From: Streptomyces formicae
GTDB taxonomy: Bacteria; Actinomycetota; Actinomycetes; Streptomycetales; Streptomycetaceae
NCBI RefSeq assembly: GCF_002556545.1
Contig: NZ_CP022685.1
Location: forward strand, 6,426,001-6,490,000
DNA: 64,000 nucleotides
Direction: 5' to 3'
Shown: one piece after another, positions 29,994-38,214 of the stretch
How positions within the stretch are numbered: the stretch's first letter is position 1
Layout: each line of letters opens with the position of its first letter
The notes under the pieces: generated by a model
The model's database searches: none
Told to the model about the DNA's origin: nothing
The model's input: only the letters and a program-made list of their open reading frames with translations
Position numbers and translations under genes: made by a program

Positions 29994-30734
29994 TCAGCGG
30001 GGGTCCACCCACAACGCCGAACCGACCGCGCAGAGTTCACCGGAAGCCGTCACCGCCGCCACGCCCATCTCGTGCTTGCGGCCCGACTCGGAGATCAGCC
30101 AGGCATACGTGATGTGCTCCTCGCCGATCGCCAGGGGACGCAGCATCGTGCCGGTCAGCGACGCCGTCACCGCGCCCCGGCGCAGCCCGCCGAAGTGGAT
30201 CCCGGGAGCCGCGCTCGGGCAGTCGAGCGCGGCCCAGGCCAGGTCGGACCTGAGCACGCCCGAGCCGTCGTCGAACGCGGGATGCGGAACCCACGCCGCG
30301 GCGACCAGATCGCGGCCGGGCACGGGCGCGCAGTGCTGGCGCAGGCCCCGGTCCGGCGCGCGGTCGCCGCAGCCGAAGCAGTCGACCGAGCCGTCGGCGA
30401 CGCCGCTGGGCGGCGCGGCGCGGTAGGCCGCCGTGGCCGCCGCGGCCTCGTCCCAGGTGGGCGCGTCCGGCACGTCCAGGGCGGGATCCGCGACGGGCCG
30501 CGCGCCCACCAGGACCTTGCCCGAGTCGTCGGTCAACGCGGCGCCCCCGTCGGGCAGTTCACCGAACCGTACGGGCACCCCCACGCGGACGGCGGCGCGG
30601 AAGTCCACCCGCACCGTCCCCGGCGGGGTGCGCCCCGCGAGGACACCGGCGACGTAGCCGCCGAAGGCGAGTCCGGGCTAGCCCTCGTACAGCGCGGGGA
30701 CGACCAGCTCTTCGGTCATGCGATCAGTAGACAT
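29994..30734 (-). pseudogene. Hotdog-fold thioesterase-like gene interrupted by an early TAG
   Basis: From the ATG at 30734 (GGTGAG upstream, four bases after the ABC exporter stop) the frame reads MSTDRMTEELVVPALYEG and then TAG at 30678-30680. The same frame continues without shift as PGLAFGGYVAGVLAGRTPPG and on through a complete hotdog-like domain, including DCFGCG, a WVPHPAFDDG block, LDCPSAAPGIHFGG and an ending SALWVDPR. The segment after the stop carries the conserved central helix of the fold, so restart at the only good internal start (GTG 30614) would lose that helix. Either a single-base nonsense mutation or a sequencing error explains this. The role is unknown; the family includes acyl-CoA thioesterases. 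Confidence 0.75.
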
Positions 30735-30738
30735 GCGG

Positions 30739-32616
30739 TCAGCTCACCACACTGTCCCGCCAGGCGCGGTGGAGATCGGCGAAGGATCCCGAGCCCGCGA
30801 CGAGTTCGTCGGGGGTGCCGTCCTCCACGATCCGGCCGTGCTCCATCACGAGGACCCGGTCGGCGATCTCCACCGTGGAGAGCCGGTGGGCGATGACCAC
30901 CGCCGTGCGCCCGCGCAGCACCGTGTGCATGGCGCGCTGCACGGCCCGCTCGCCGGGAATGTCCAGGGAGCTGGTCGCCTCGTCGAGGATCAGCACGGCG
31001 GGGTCGGCGAGCAGCGCCCGCGCGAAGGCCACCAGCTGCCGCTGGCCCGCGGAGATCCGGCCGCCGCGCTTGCGCACGTCGGTGTCGTACCCGTCGGGCA
31101 GCGCCGTGATGAAGTCGTGGGCGCCGATGGCCTTCGCGGCGTGCTCGATGTCCTCGCGGGTGGCGTCGGGCCGCCCGATCGCGATGTTCTCGGCGACGGT
31201 CCCGGAGAACAGGAACGCCTCCTGGGTCACCATGACGACCCCGCGCCGCAGCTCGGCGCCCGAGAGCTCGCGCAGGTCGACGCCGTCGAGCAGGACGCCG
31301 CCCTCCGTGGGGTCGTAGAACCGGGCGAGCAGCTTGGCCAGCGTGGACTTGCCCGCACCGGTCGAGCCGACCACGGCCACGGTCTGCCCCGCGGGCAGCG
31401 TCAGGTCGAAGCGGGGCAGCACCTCGCCGCCGGTACGGTAGGCGAACCGCACGCCGTCGAAGCGCACTTCGCGGCCCGGGTGCGCGGACTCCAGGGCGGG
31501 CAGCGGGCGCGTGACGGCGGCCGGGGGCTCGGGCACGGTCGGGGTCTGCGCGAGCAGCCCGGCGATCTTCTCCAGGGACGCGGCCGCCGACTGGTAGGAG
31601 TTCAGGAACATCCCGAGCCGGTCGATCGGGTCGTACAGGCGCCGCAGGTACAGCACGGCGGCGGCAAGGACGCCGAGCGCGAGCCCGCCGTCCGCGACGC
31701 GGTAGGCGCCCCACAGGACGATCCCGGCGACCGCGACGTTGGCGACGAGCCGGGAGCCGACCACGTACCTGGCCATCTCCAGCATCGCGCTGCCGTTGGT
31801 CCGCTCGTGCCGCGAGTTGAGCACCGCGAACTCCGCGTCGTTGGCCCGCTCGCGGCGGAACGCCCGCACGGGCCTGATGCCGTTCATCGTCTCCGCGAAC
31901 TTCACGATGACGGCCGCGATCGCCGTGGAACGGTCGCGGAACAGCGCGCCCGCGCGCCGCTGGTAGAGGCGTACGAGCAGGTAGAGCGGCACGAAGGACG
32001 CCACGGCCACCGCGCCGAGACTCAGGTCGAGCCAGAGCAGCATCACCGAGATGTACAGGAACGAGAGCAGGACGGTGATGAGCTCCTGCAGACCCTCGCT
32101 GAGCAGTTCGCGCAGCGACTCGACGTCGGTGGTGGACCGGGAGATCAGCCGCCCGGACGTGTACCGCTCGTGGAAGTCGACGCTCAGCGCCTGCGCGTGC
32201 CGGAAGATCCGTCCGCGCAGGTCGAGCAGCACGTCCTGGTTGACGCGCGCGGAGGCCACGATGAAGGCGTACTGGAGCCCGCCGGACAACGCGGCGCAGA
32301 GCAGGTAGCCGATGCCCACGGCGATCAGCGGGCCGTGGTCGCCCGCGCGCACCGCGGGCACGCCCCGGTCGATGGCGTACGCGACGAGCAGCGGGCCCGC
32401 CTGCACGACGGCCTGCTGCACCAGGAGCAGCACGGTGGCGAGCACGACCCGGCCGCGCAGCGGTGCGAGCAGCGAGAACAGCAGGGTGCGGGTGGCGCCG
32501 GGGGGCGCGGGCAGATCGTCCTTGTCGAAGGGGTCGCCGTCGGCCTGGGGAGCCTCGGGGAGGTCGGGTTCCCCGGGGCGTGCGGGCTTCTCGCGTACGG
32601 AGGTCGACGAGGTCAT
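30739..32616 (-). CDS. ABC exporter half-transporter (fused membrane and ATPase domains), second gene
   Basis: 625-residue type IV ABC exporter half. Residues 1-40 are a Pro/Asp-rich tail, followed by six membrane helices and then the nucleotide-binding domain. Walker A is VVGSTGAGKST, the signature is ISAGQRQLV (Ile-Ser-Ala in place of the usual Leu-Ser-Gly), Walker B is LILDEATSSLD and the switch His is in AHRLS. It is coupled by an ATGA overlap to the other half, so a heterodimer exporting a drug, lipid or peptide is likely. The substrate is not deducible. Confidence 0.94.
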   Translation of the reverse strand: MTSSTSVREKPARPGEPDLPEAPQADGDPFDKDDLPAPPGATRTLLFSLLAPLRGRVVLATVLLLVQQAVVQAGPLLVAYAIDRGVPAVRAGDHGPLIAVGIGYLLCAALSGGLQYAFIVASARVNQDVLLDLRGRIFRHAQALSVDFHERYTSGRLISRSTTDVESLRELLSEGLQELITVLLSFLYISVMLLWLDLSLGAVAVASFVPLYLLVRLYQRRAGALFRDRSTAIAAVIVKFAETMNGIRPVRAFRRERANDAEFAVLNSRHERTNGSAMLEMARYVVGSRLVANVAVAGIVLWGAYRVADGGLALGVLAAAVLYLRRLYDPIDRLGMFLNSYQSAAASLEKIAGLLAQTPTVPEPPAAVTRPLPALESAHPGREVRFDGVRFAYRTGGEVLPRFDLTLPAGQTVAVVGSTGAGKSTLAKLLARFYDPTEGGVLLDGVDLRELSGAELRRGVVMVTQEAFLFSGTVAENIAIGRPDATREDIEHAAKAIGAHDFITALPDGYDTDVRKRGGRISAGQRQLVAFARALLADPAVLILDEATSSLDIPGERAVQRAMHTVLRGRTAVVIAHRLSTVEIADRVLVMEHGRIVEDGTPDELVAGSGSFADLHRAWRDSVVS

Positions 32617-34445
32617 CGGGCAGCCTCCTCGGCGGCGGTGGGTTCGGCGGTGGGTTCGACCGTGGGTTCGGCCGGGGTGTCGGCGCCCGACATCAGCCAG
32701 GCGTACTCCGCGTTCTCCCGCAGCAGCTCCTGGTGGGTGCCGACCGCGGCGACCCGGCCGCCGGAGAGCAGCGCGACGCGGTCCGCGAGCTGCACGGTGG
32801 AGGGGCGGTGCGCCACGACGAGTGCGGTGGTGTCCGCGAGGACGCGCCGCAGCGCGGCCTCCACCAGGGCCTCGGTGTGCACGTCGAGGGCGGACAGCGG
32901 GTCGTCGAGGACCAGGAAGCGGGGGCGGCCGACCACGGCGCGGGCCAGCGCGAGCCGCTGGCGCTGCCCGCCGGACAGGCTCAGGCCCTGCTCGCCGACC
33001 TGCGTTCCCGTGCCCTGGGGCAGCGCGTGGGCGAAGTCGGCCTGCGCCACCTCCAGGGCGCGGTCCAGCTCGGCTTCTCCCGCGGTCTTCCCCGCGCCCA
33101 TCAGGACGTTCTCGCCGACCGTCGCGGAGAACAGGGTCGGTTCCTCGAAGGCGACGGCGACCAGGGTGCGCAGGTGCTCGCGGTCCATCGCGGTGATGTC
33201 CTCGCCGTCCAGCGTGATGCGGCCCCCGGTGACCTCGTGGAGCCGGGGGACGAGCGCGGTGAGGGTGGTCTTGCCGCTGCCGGTCGCGCCGACGACGGCC
33301 ATCGTCTCGCCGGGGCGTACGTGCAGGTCTATGTGCGTGAGGACCGGGGGAGCGTCGGGGCCCGCGTCCGGGTAGCGGAACTCCACGCCGTGGAACTGGA
33401 GTCCGCCGCCCGCGGCCGGTGCCGCCGCGTCCGCCGTGCGAGGTCCCGCCGCCTCCGGCTCCGCGTCCATCACCTCGAAGTACCGCTCCGTGGCCGTCGC
33501 CGACTCCTGGGACATCGCGAGCAGGAAGCCGATCGACTCCACGGGCCAGCGCAGCGCGAGCGCCGTCGACAGGAAGGCGACCAGCGTGCCCGTCGACAGG
33601 TCGCCGTCCGCCACCCGCACCGTGCCGAGCACCAGCGCGGCGCCGATCGCGGCCTCGGGCAGCGCCATGATCACCGCGTAGATCGAGGCGAGGATGCGGG
33701 CCTTGACCAGCTCGGTGCCGCGCAGCGTGTGCGACAGCTCGCGGAAGGCCCGGGCCTGGCTGCGGTGGCGCCCGAACCCCTTGATGATGCGGATGCCGAG
33801 CACGCTCTCCTCGACCACGGTCGTCAGATCGCCGACCTGGTCCTGCGCCCGCCGCGCCACGGCGGTGTACCGCCCCTCGTAGTACGCGCACGCGATCACC
33901 ATCGGCACCACGGGCGCGAGCAGCACCAGGCCGAGCGTGAAGTCCTGGCCCAGGAGGATGATCACGCCGACCAGGATCGTCGCGCCGTTGACCAGCAGGA
34001 ACGTCAGCGGGAAGGCGAGGAACATCCGCAGCAGCATCAGGTCCGTCGTACCGCGCGAGAGCAACTGCCCCGAGGCCCAGCGGTCGTGGAAGGAGACCGG
34101 GAGCCGCTGGAGATGGCGGAAGAGGTCGGCCCGCATCGCCGCCTCCACGCTCGCGAGGGGGCGCGCGACGAGCCAGCGCCGCAGCCCGAAGAGGAGCGCC
34201 TCGGCGACGCCGAGCAGGAGCAGCACGAGCGCTCCGAGCCACACCCCCGCCGGGTCGCCGTCGGCCACCGGGCCGTCCACCATCCACTTCAGTACGAGGG
34301 GGAAGACGAGCCCCGTACAGGAGGCGACGATCGCGACAAAAGCCGCGGTGATCAGGCGAGTTCGGACCGGCCGGACATAGGGCCACAGGCGCAGCAGCGT
34401 CCGTACGGTCGACCGATCCTTGCTGGGGGCATCTGATTTCGGCAT
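32613..34445 (-). CDS. ABC exporter half-transporter (fused membrane and ATPase domains), first gene
   Basis: 610-residue partner of the downstream half. It has six membrane helices, Walker A VVGATGSGKTT, signature LSLSGGQRQRL, and Walker B LVLDDPLSALD in which the catalytic Glu of the usual DE pair is replaced by Asp. That is the hallmark of the degenerate site in heterodimeric exporters of the TM287/288 and BmrCD type. The C-terminal tail has Pro/Thr/Glu repeats (EPTVEPTAEPTA). The start is ATG 34445. Its upstream region is shared with the divergent drug exporter operon and contains a perfect 16-bp palindrome. Confidence 0.94.
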   Translation of the reverse strand: MPKSDAPSKDRSTVRTLLRLWPYVRPVRTRLITAAFVAIVASCTGLVFPLVLKWMVDGPVADGDPAGVWLGALVLLLLGVAEALLFGLRRWLVARPLASVEAAMRADLFRHLQRLPVSFHDRWASGQLLSRGTTDLMLLRMFLAFPLTFLLVNGATILVGVIILLGQDFTLGLVLLAPVVPMVIACAYYEGRYTAVARRAQDQVGDLTTVVEESVLGIRIIKGFGRHRSQARAFRELSHTLRGTELVKARILASIYAVIMALPEAAIGAALVLGTVRVADGDLSTGTLVAFLSTALALRWPVESIGFLLAMSQESATATERYFEVMDAEPEAAGPRTADAAAPAAGGGLQFHGVEFRYPDAGPDAPPVLTHIDLHVRPGETMAVVGATGSGKTTLTALVPRLHEVTGGRITLDGEDITAMDREHLRTLVAVAFEEPTLFSATVGENVLMGAGKTAGEAELDRALEVAQADFAHALPQGTGTQVGEQGLSLSGGQRQRLALARAVVGRPRFLVLDDPLSALDVHTEALVEAALRRVLADTTALVVAHRPSTVQLADRVALLSGGRVAAVGTHQELLRENAEYAWLMSGADTPAEPTVEPTAEPTAAEEAAR

Positions 34446-34523
34446 CAGGGGCGAGCCTACGGATCGCCACTGACAGAGCCCACCGAGTTTCGGTCCGACC
34501 GCCCACGGAGTCGTACGCCCCCG

Positions 34524-34539
34524 TCAACCGATCGGTTGA
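34524..34539. promoter_or_regulatory. Perfect 16-bp palindrome between two divergent exporter operons
   Basis: TCAACCGATCGGTTGA at 34524-34539 is its own reverse complement. It lies 79 bases before the heterodimeric exporter start (minus) and 60 bases before the drug-type exporter start (plus). Form and placement suit a TetR-type operator; no TetR gene lies in the window beside it. Confidence 0.65.
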
Positions 34540-34598
34540 TGCGCCTTCGAGCGCGATGGGCGATGCCCGCACCCCCGCCCACCGGCGATTCTCGACCC

Positions 34599-35501
34599 AT
34601 GCCCCTCATCGAAGTGCACGACCTGCAGAAGCTCTACGGCGGCCGGACCGTCGTCGACGGCGTCTCCTTCGCCGTGGAGGAGGGCGAGGTCTTCGGGATC
34701 CTCGGACCCAACGGCGCGGGCAAGACCACCACCGTCGAATGCGTGGAGGGCCTGCGCACCCCCGACTCGGGCCTGGTCCGCGTCGCGGGCCTCGACCCGG
34801 TCGCCGACCACGAGCGCCTCACCCGCATCCTCGGCGCGCAGCTCCAGGAGAGCGAGCTCCAGCCCAAGCTGACCGTGCGCGAGGCCCTGGAGCTGTACGC
34901 CGCGTTCTACCCGAACCCCGCCGACTGGCGGCCGCTCGCCGAGCGCCTGCGCCTGACCGACAAGCTCGACAGCCGCTTCGGCAAGCTCTCCGGCGGCCAG
35001 AAGCAGCGCCTGTTCATCGCGCTCGCCCTCATCGGCAACCCGAAGGTCGTCGTCCTGGACGAGCTGACCACCGGGCTCGACCCGCGCGCCCGCCGCGACA
35101 CCTGGGAACTCATCGAGGACGTGCGCGACAGCGGCGTCACCGTCCTGCTCGTCACGCACTTCATGGAGGAGGCCCAGCGCCTCTGCGACCGCATCGCGGT
35201 CATCGACAAGGGCAGGGTCGCCGCCCTCGACTCCCCGGCGGGCCTGATCAGCCGCGCCGCGAGCTCCACCGTCATGTCCTTCACCCCGTCCGCGCCCCTG
35301 GACCGGCGGCAGCTCGCCGCGCTGCCCGCGGTCACCCTCGTGGAGGAACGCGACGGCCGCTACACCCTGAACGGCACCGACGAGACCGTCGACGCCGCCA
35401 TCACACTGCTCGCCAGGCACCGCATCACCGCCCACCAACTCCGGGTCTCCGACGCCACGTTGGACGACGCGTTCCTCGACCTGACGGGAGCATCGGCATG
35501 A
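34599..35501 (+). CDS. ABC-2 type exporter ATP-binding protein (DrrA-like)
   Basis: 300-residue ATPase of the daunorubicin-resistance (DrrA) type. Walker A is GPNGAGKTTT, the signature LSGGQKQRL, Walker B VVLDELTTGLD (Leu where most ABC proteins have Pro), and the H-loop VTHFMEEA. The C-terminal DrrA-like region ends in ATLDDAFLDLTG, a motif typical of these drug or lipid exporters. The ATG at 34599 is chosen because the conserved domain begins at once (MPLIEVHDLQK); the ribosome site is weak and a leaderless mRNA is possible. The stop overlaps the permease start (ATGA). Confidence 0.93.
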   Translation: MPLIEVHDLQKLYGGRTVVDGVSFAVEEGEVFGILGPNGAGKTTTVECVEGLRTPDSGLVRVAGLDPVADHERLTRILGAQLQESELQPKLTVREALELYAAFYPNPADWRPLAERLRLTDKLDSRFGKLSGGQKQRLFIALALIGNPKVVVLDELTTGLDPRARRDTWELIEDVRDSGVTVLLVTHFMEEAQRLCDRIAVIDKGRVAALDSPAGLISRAASSTVMSFTPSAPLDRRQLAALPAVTLVEERDGRYTLNGTDETVDAAITLLARHRITAHQLRVSDATLDDAFLDLTGASA

Positions 35502-36277
35502 CCACCGCCGTCGCCGCACCGCACACCGCCACCGGGCCCAAGGCGTCATCGGCCGTCCTCAGGGCCGAACTCCGCCTCTTCCGCAGGGAGCCGGGCGCCG
35601 TCTTCTGGATCATGGCGTTCCCCACCCTGCTCCTGACGCTCCTCGGCTCCATCCCCTCCTTCCGCGAGACCGACGCCTCGCTCGGCGGGCTCCGCCTCGT
35701 CGACGCGTACGTCCCCGTCACGGTGCTCCTCTCGCTGATCATGGCGGGCCTCCAGGCCATGCCGCCGCTCCTCACCGGCTACCGCGAGCGCGGCATCCTG
35801 CGCCGGATGTCCGCCACCCCGGTGCGCCCCTCCGCCGTACTCGGCGCGCAGATGGGCATCTACGGCACCGCGGCCCTCGTCTCCGCCCTGCTCTCGCTCA
35901 CCGTGGGGCGCCTCGTCTTCGACGTACCGCTGCCGCGCCAGGCCGTCGGGTACGCGATCGCGCTGCTTCTCGCCATCCTGTGCGGCCTCTCCCTCGGCGC
36001 CCTGGTCTCCGCGCTCGCCCGCACCACGAAGGCCGCCACCGCCATCGGCTCCGCCGTCTTCTTCCCGATGATGTTCAGCGCGGGCGTCTGGCTGCCCGTG
36101 CAGGCCATGCCCGACACGCTCGCCCGCATCGTGGAGATCGCCCCGCTGGGAGCCGCCGCGCAGGCCCTGGGCGACGCGGCGGCCGGCGACTGGCCGAGCC
36201 TCGGCCACCTCGGCGTCCTCCTCGCGTGGACCGTGCTCCTGTCGGCGGGGGCGGCCCGCTGGTTCCGGTGGGAGTGA
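35498..36277 (+). CDS. ABC-2 type exporter permease (DrrB-like)
   Basis: 259-residue integral membrane protein with about six hydrophobic segments (FWIMAFPTLLLTLLGSI; AYVPVTVLLSLIMAGL; AVGYAIALLLAILCGLSLGA; SAVFFPMMFSAGVWLP; LGVLLAWTVLLSAGAA). The ABC-2 family pattern RERGILRRMSATPVRP is present in the first cytoplasmic loop. It pairs with the DrrA-like ATPase and is followed 7 bases later by a sensor kinase gene, forming an exporter plus two-component operon that probably responds to an envelope-active compound. Confidence 0.93.
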   Translation: MTTAVAAPHTATGPKASSAVLRAELRLFRREPGAVFWIMAFPTLLLTLLGSIPSFRETDASLGGLRLVDAYVPVTVLLSLIMAGLQAMPPLLTGYRERGILRRMSATPVRPSAVLGAQMGIYGTAALVSALLSLTVGRLVFDVPLPRQAVGYAIALLLAILCGLSLGALVSALARTTKAATAIGSAVFFPMMFSAGVWLPVQAMPDTLARIVEIAPLGAAAQALGDAAAGDWPSLGHLGVLLAWTVLLSAGAARWFRWE

Positions 36278-36284
36278 GCCCGCC

Positions 36285-37583
36285 GTGGCCTGGTCGATGG
36301 CCGACACTTGGCACATGAACCCGACCACCGCGGACGCCGCGACGACGGTCGAGCAGCGCTGGGGCCTGTTCAACCGCTGGGGCCCCTACGGCCTGCTCTG
36401 CTTCGGCACCCTGATGGCGATCGGCACCAGCGGGGTGGTCGGCATGCACGCCGACGAGTGGTACGTGGCCGGGGGCGCGGTCGCCGCGGCGCTCGTGCTC
36501 CAGCTGTGGTGGGGCCGGGCAGCGCGCACCCGCCCTGACCCCAGCGTCGCGGGCACCGTCTACTACACCGTGCGCTGGGCCTTCGCCTTCGTCCTCACCT
36601 GGCTCAACCCGTTCTTCGCGTTCTACGCCGTCGTCGGCTACTTCGGCGCCGAGCGGCTGCTCCCGCCCCGCCTGGTCAAACCCGGCCTCTTCGCCACCGC
36701 GATCATCATGGCGGGCTCCCAGTCCGGCGGTCTGCCGCCGGGGAACAGCGCGGGCTGGGGCGTCTTCGGCGCGCTCCTCGCGGTCAACATCGTCCTGCTC
36801 AGCGTCTTCGCCCACCTCGCCGAGCAGGAGGACGAGCGCGCCCGCGTGCAGGCCGCCACCATCAAGGAACTGGAGCGCACCAACACCGCGCTCCAGGAGT
36901 CCATGGACGAGAACGTCGCCCTGCACGCCCAGCTCCTCCTGCAAGCGCGTGAGGCGGGCGTCGCCGACGAGCGGCGCAGGCTCGCCGCCGAGATCCACGA
37001 CACCATCGCGCAGGGCCTGACCGGCATCATCGCCCAGCTCCAGGTCGTCGCGGGCACCACCGACGCGGAGCTGGCCCGCGAGCACCTGGGCCGCGCCGCC
37101 GACCTGGCCAGGCACAGCCTGGGCGAGGCCCGCCGCTCCGTCCACAACCTCTCGCCCGCGCCCCTGGAGTACGACCGCCTGCCCGAAGCCCTGAAGAAGA
37201 CCGTCGCCGAATGGGCCGAACGCACCGGGGCGCGCGCCGACTTCACCGTCACCGGCACCGCCGAGGACCTCCACGACGAGATCGAGGCGACCCTGCTGCG
37301 CATCGTCCAGGAGGCCCTGTCCAACACCGCCCGGCACGCCGAAGCCACCCGCGTCGGCGTCACCCTCTCCTTCATGGGCGACGAGGTCACCCTGGACGTG
37401 CGCGACGACGGCCGGGGCTTCGACCCGCTCGCTACCGTGGAGCGCACCGGCACCGGCGGCTTCGGCCTCGACGGCATGCGGGCCCGCGCCGAACGCATCG
37501 CCGGAGCGCTCACCGTGGAGTCCGAACCCGGCGGGGGCACCGCGGTGTCCGCTCGCGTACCGTTGGTCCGCCATGAGCACTGA
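36285..37583 (+). CDS. NarL-family sensor histidine kinase
   Basis: 432-residue membrane histidine kinase. About five hydrophobic segments in residues 25-190 form the sensor. A short coiled coil (EQEDERARVQAATIKELERT) links to the HisKA_3 box with the phospho-His in AAEIHDTIAQGLTG (about residue 236). The ATPase domain shows the N box EALSNTARHAEA, DVRDDGRGFDP and GFGLDGMRARAE. The start is uncertain: GTG 36285 is supported by GGTGGGAG and by coupling to the permease gene; ATG 36300 and ATG 36315 are alternatives. It overlaps the response regulator by 11 bases. Confidence 0.93.
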   Translation: MAWSMADTWHMNPTTADAATTVEQRWGLFNRWGPYGLLCFGTLMAIGTSGVVGMHADEWYVAGGAVAAALVLQLWWGRAARTRPDPSVAGTVYYTVRWAFAFVLTWLNPFFAFYAVVGYFGAERLLPPRLVKPGLFATAIIMAGSQSGGLPPGNSAGWGVFGALLAVNIVLLSVFAHLAEQEDERARVQAATIKELERTNTALQESMDENVALHAQLLLQAREAGVADERRRLAAEIHDTIAQGLTGIIAQLQVVAGTTDAELAREHLGRAADLARHSLGEARRSVHNLSPAPLEYDRLPEALKKTVAEWAERTGARADFTVTGTAEDLHDEIEATLLRIVQEALSNTARHAEATRVGVTLSFMGDEVTLDVRDDGRGFDPLATVERTGTGGFGLDGMRARAERIAGALTVESEPGGGTAVSARVPLVRHEH

Positions 37584-38205
37584 AGTGATCACTCTCCTCA
37601 TCGTCGACGACCACCCCGTCGTCCGCGACGGCCTGCGCGGCATGTTCCTCTCGGACCCCGGTTTCCAGGTGCTCGGCGAGGCGTCCAACGGCGTGGAGGC
37701 CGTGACGCTCGCCGCCGAACTCGACCCGGACGTCGTCCTGATGGACCTGCGCATGCCCGGCGGCAGCGGAGTCGACGCGATCACCGAGCTCACCCGGCGC
37801 GGCGCCCGCGCCCGCGTCCTCGTCCTCACCACGTACGACACGGACTCCGACACGCTCCCCGCGATCGAGGCGGGCGCGACCGGCTACCTCCTCAAGGACG
37901 CCCCGCGCGAGGAGCTGTTCACCGCGGTCCGCGCCGCGGCCGAGGGCCGCACGGTCCTGTCGCCCGCCGTCGCCTCCCGCCTCGTCTCACGCGTGCGTGC
38001 CCCTGGCAACGAGCCGCTGAGCTCCCGTGAGAGGGAAGTGCTCGCGCTCGTCGCCAAGGGCACGTCGAACCGTGCGATCGCCGTCGAACTCTTCATCAGC
38101 GAGGCCACGGTCAAGACGCATCTCACCCACATCTACGGCAAGTTGGGCGTCAAGGACCGAGCGGCGGCGGTGGCCACGGCGTACAGCAGGGGGATCCTCG
38201 GCTGA
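37573..38205 (+). CDS. NarL/LuxR-type response regulator
   Basis: 210-residue two-component regulator. The receiver domain has the acid pair Asp12-Asp13 (LLIVDDHP), the phosphoacceptor Asp58 (VVLMDLRMPGGSG), Thr in VLVLTTY and Lys in YLLKDAP. The C-terminal LuxR helix-turn-helix reads LSSREREVLALVAKGTSNRAIA and SEATVKTHLTHIYGKLGV. It is the natural partner of the overlapping kinase. The target is probably the exporter genes just upstream, by position only. It ends nine bases before the convergent streptogrisin-like gene. Confidence 0.95.
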   Translation: MSTEVITLLIVDDHPVVRDGLRGMFLSDPGFQVLGEASNGVEAVTLAAELDPDVVLMDLRMPGGSGVDAITELTRRGARARVLVLTTYDTDSDTLPAIEAGATGYLLKDAPREELFTAVRAAAEGRTVLSPAVASRLVSRVRAPGNEPLSSREREVLALVAKGTSNRAIAVELFISEATVKTHLTHIYGKLGVKDRAAAVATAYSRGILG

Positions 38206-38214
38206 TCCGCGCCG

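Noticed and set aside
30718..33375. Long plus-strand open frame across the ABC exporter genes
   Set aside because: Antisense shadow of the two exporter genes, which carry intact Walker and signature motifs on the minus strand.
36315..37583. ATG 36315 as sensor kinase start
   Set aside because: Possible, but no ribosome site precedes it; GTG 36285 has GGTGGGAG and is coupled to the permease stop, so it was preferred with the alternative recorded.
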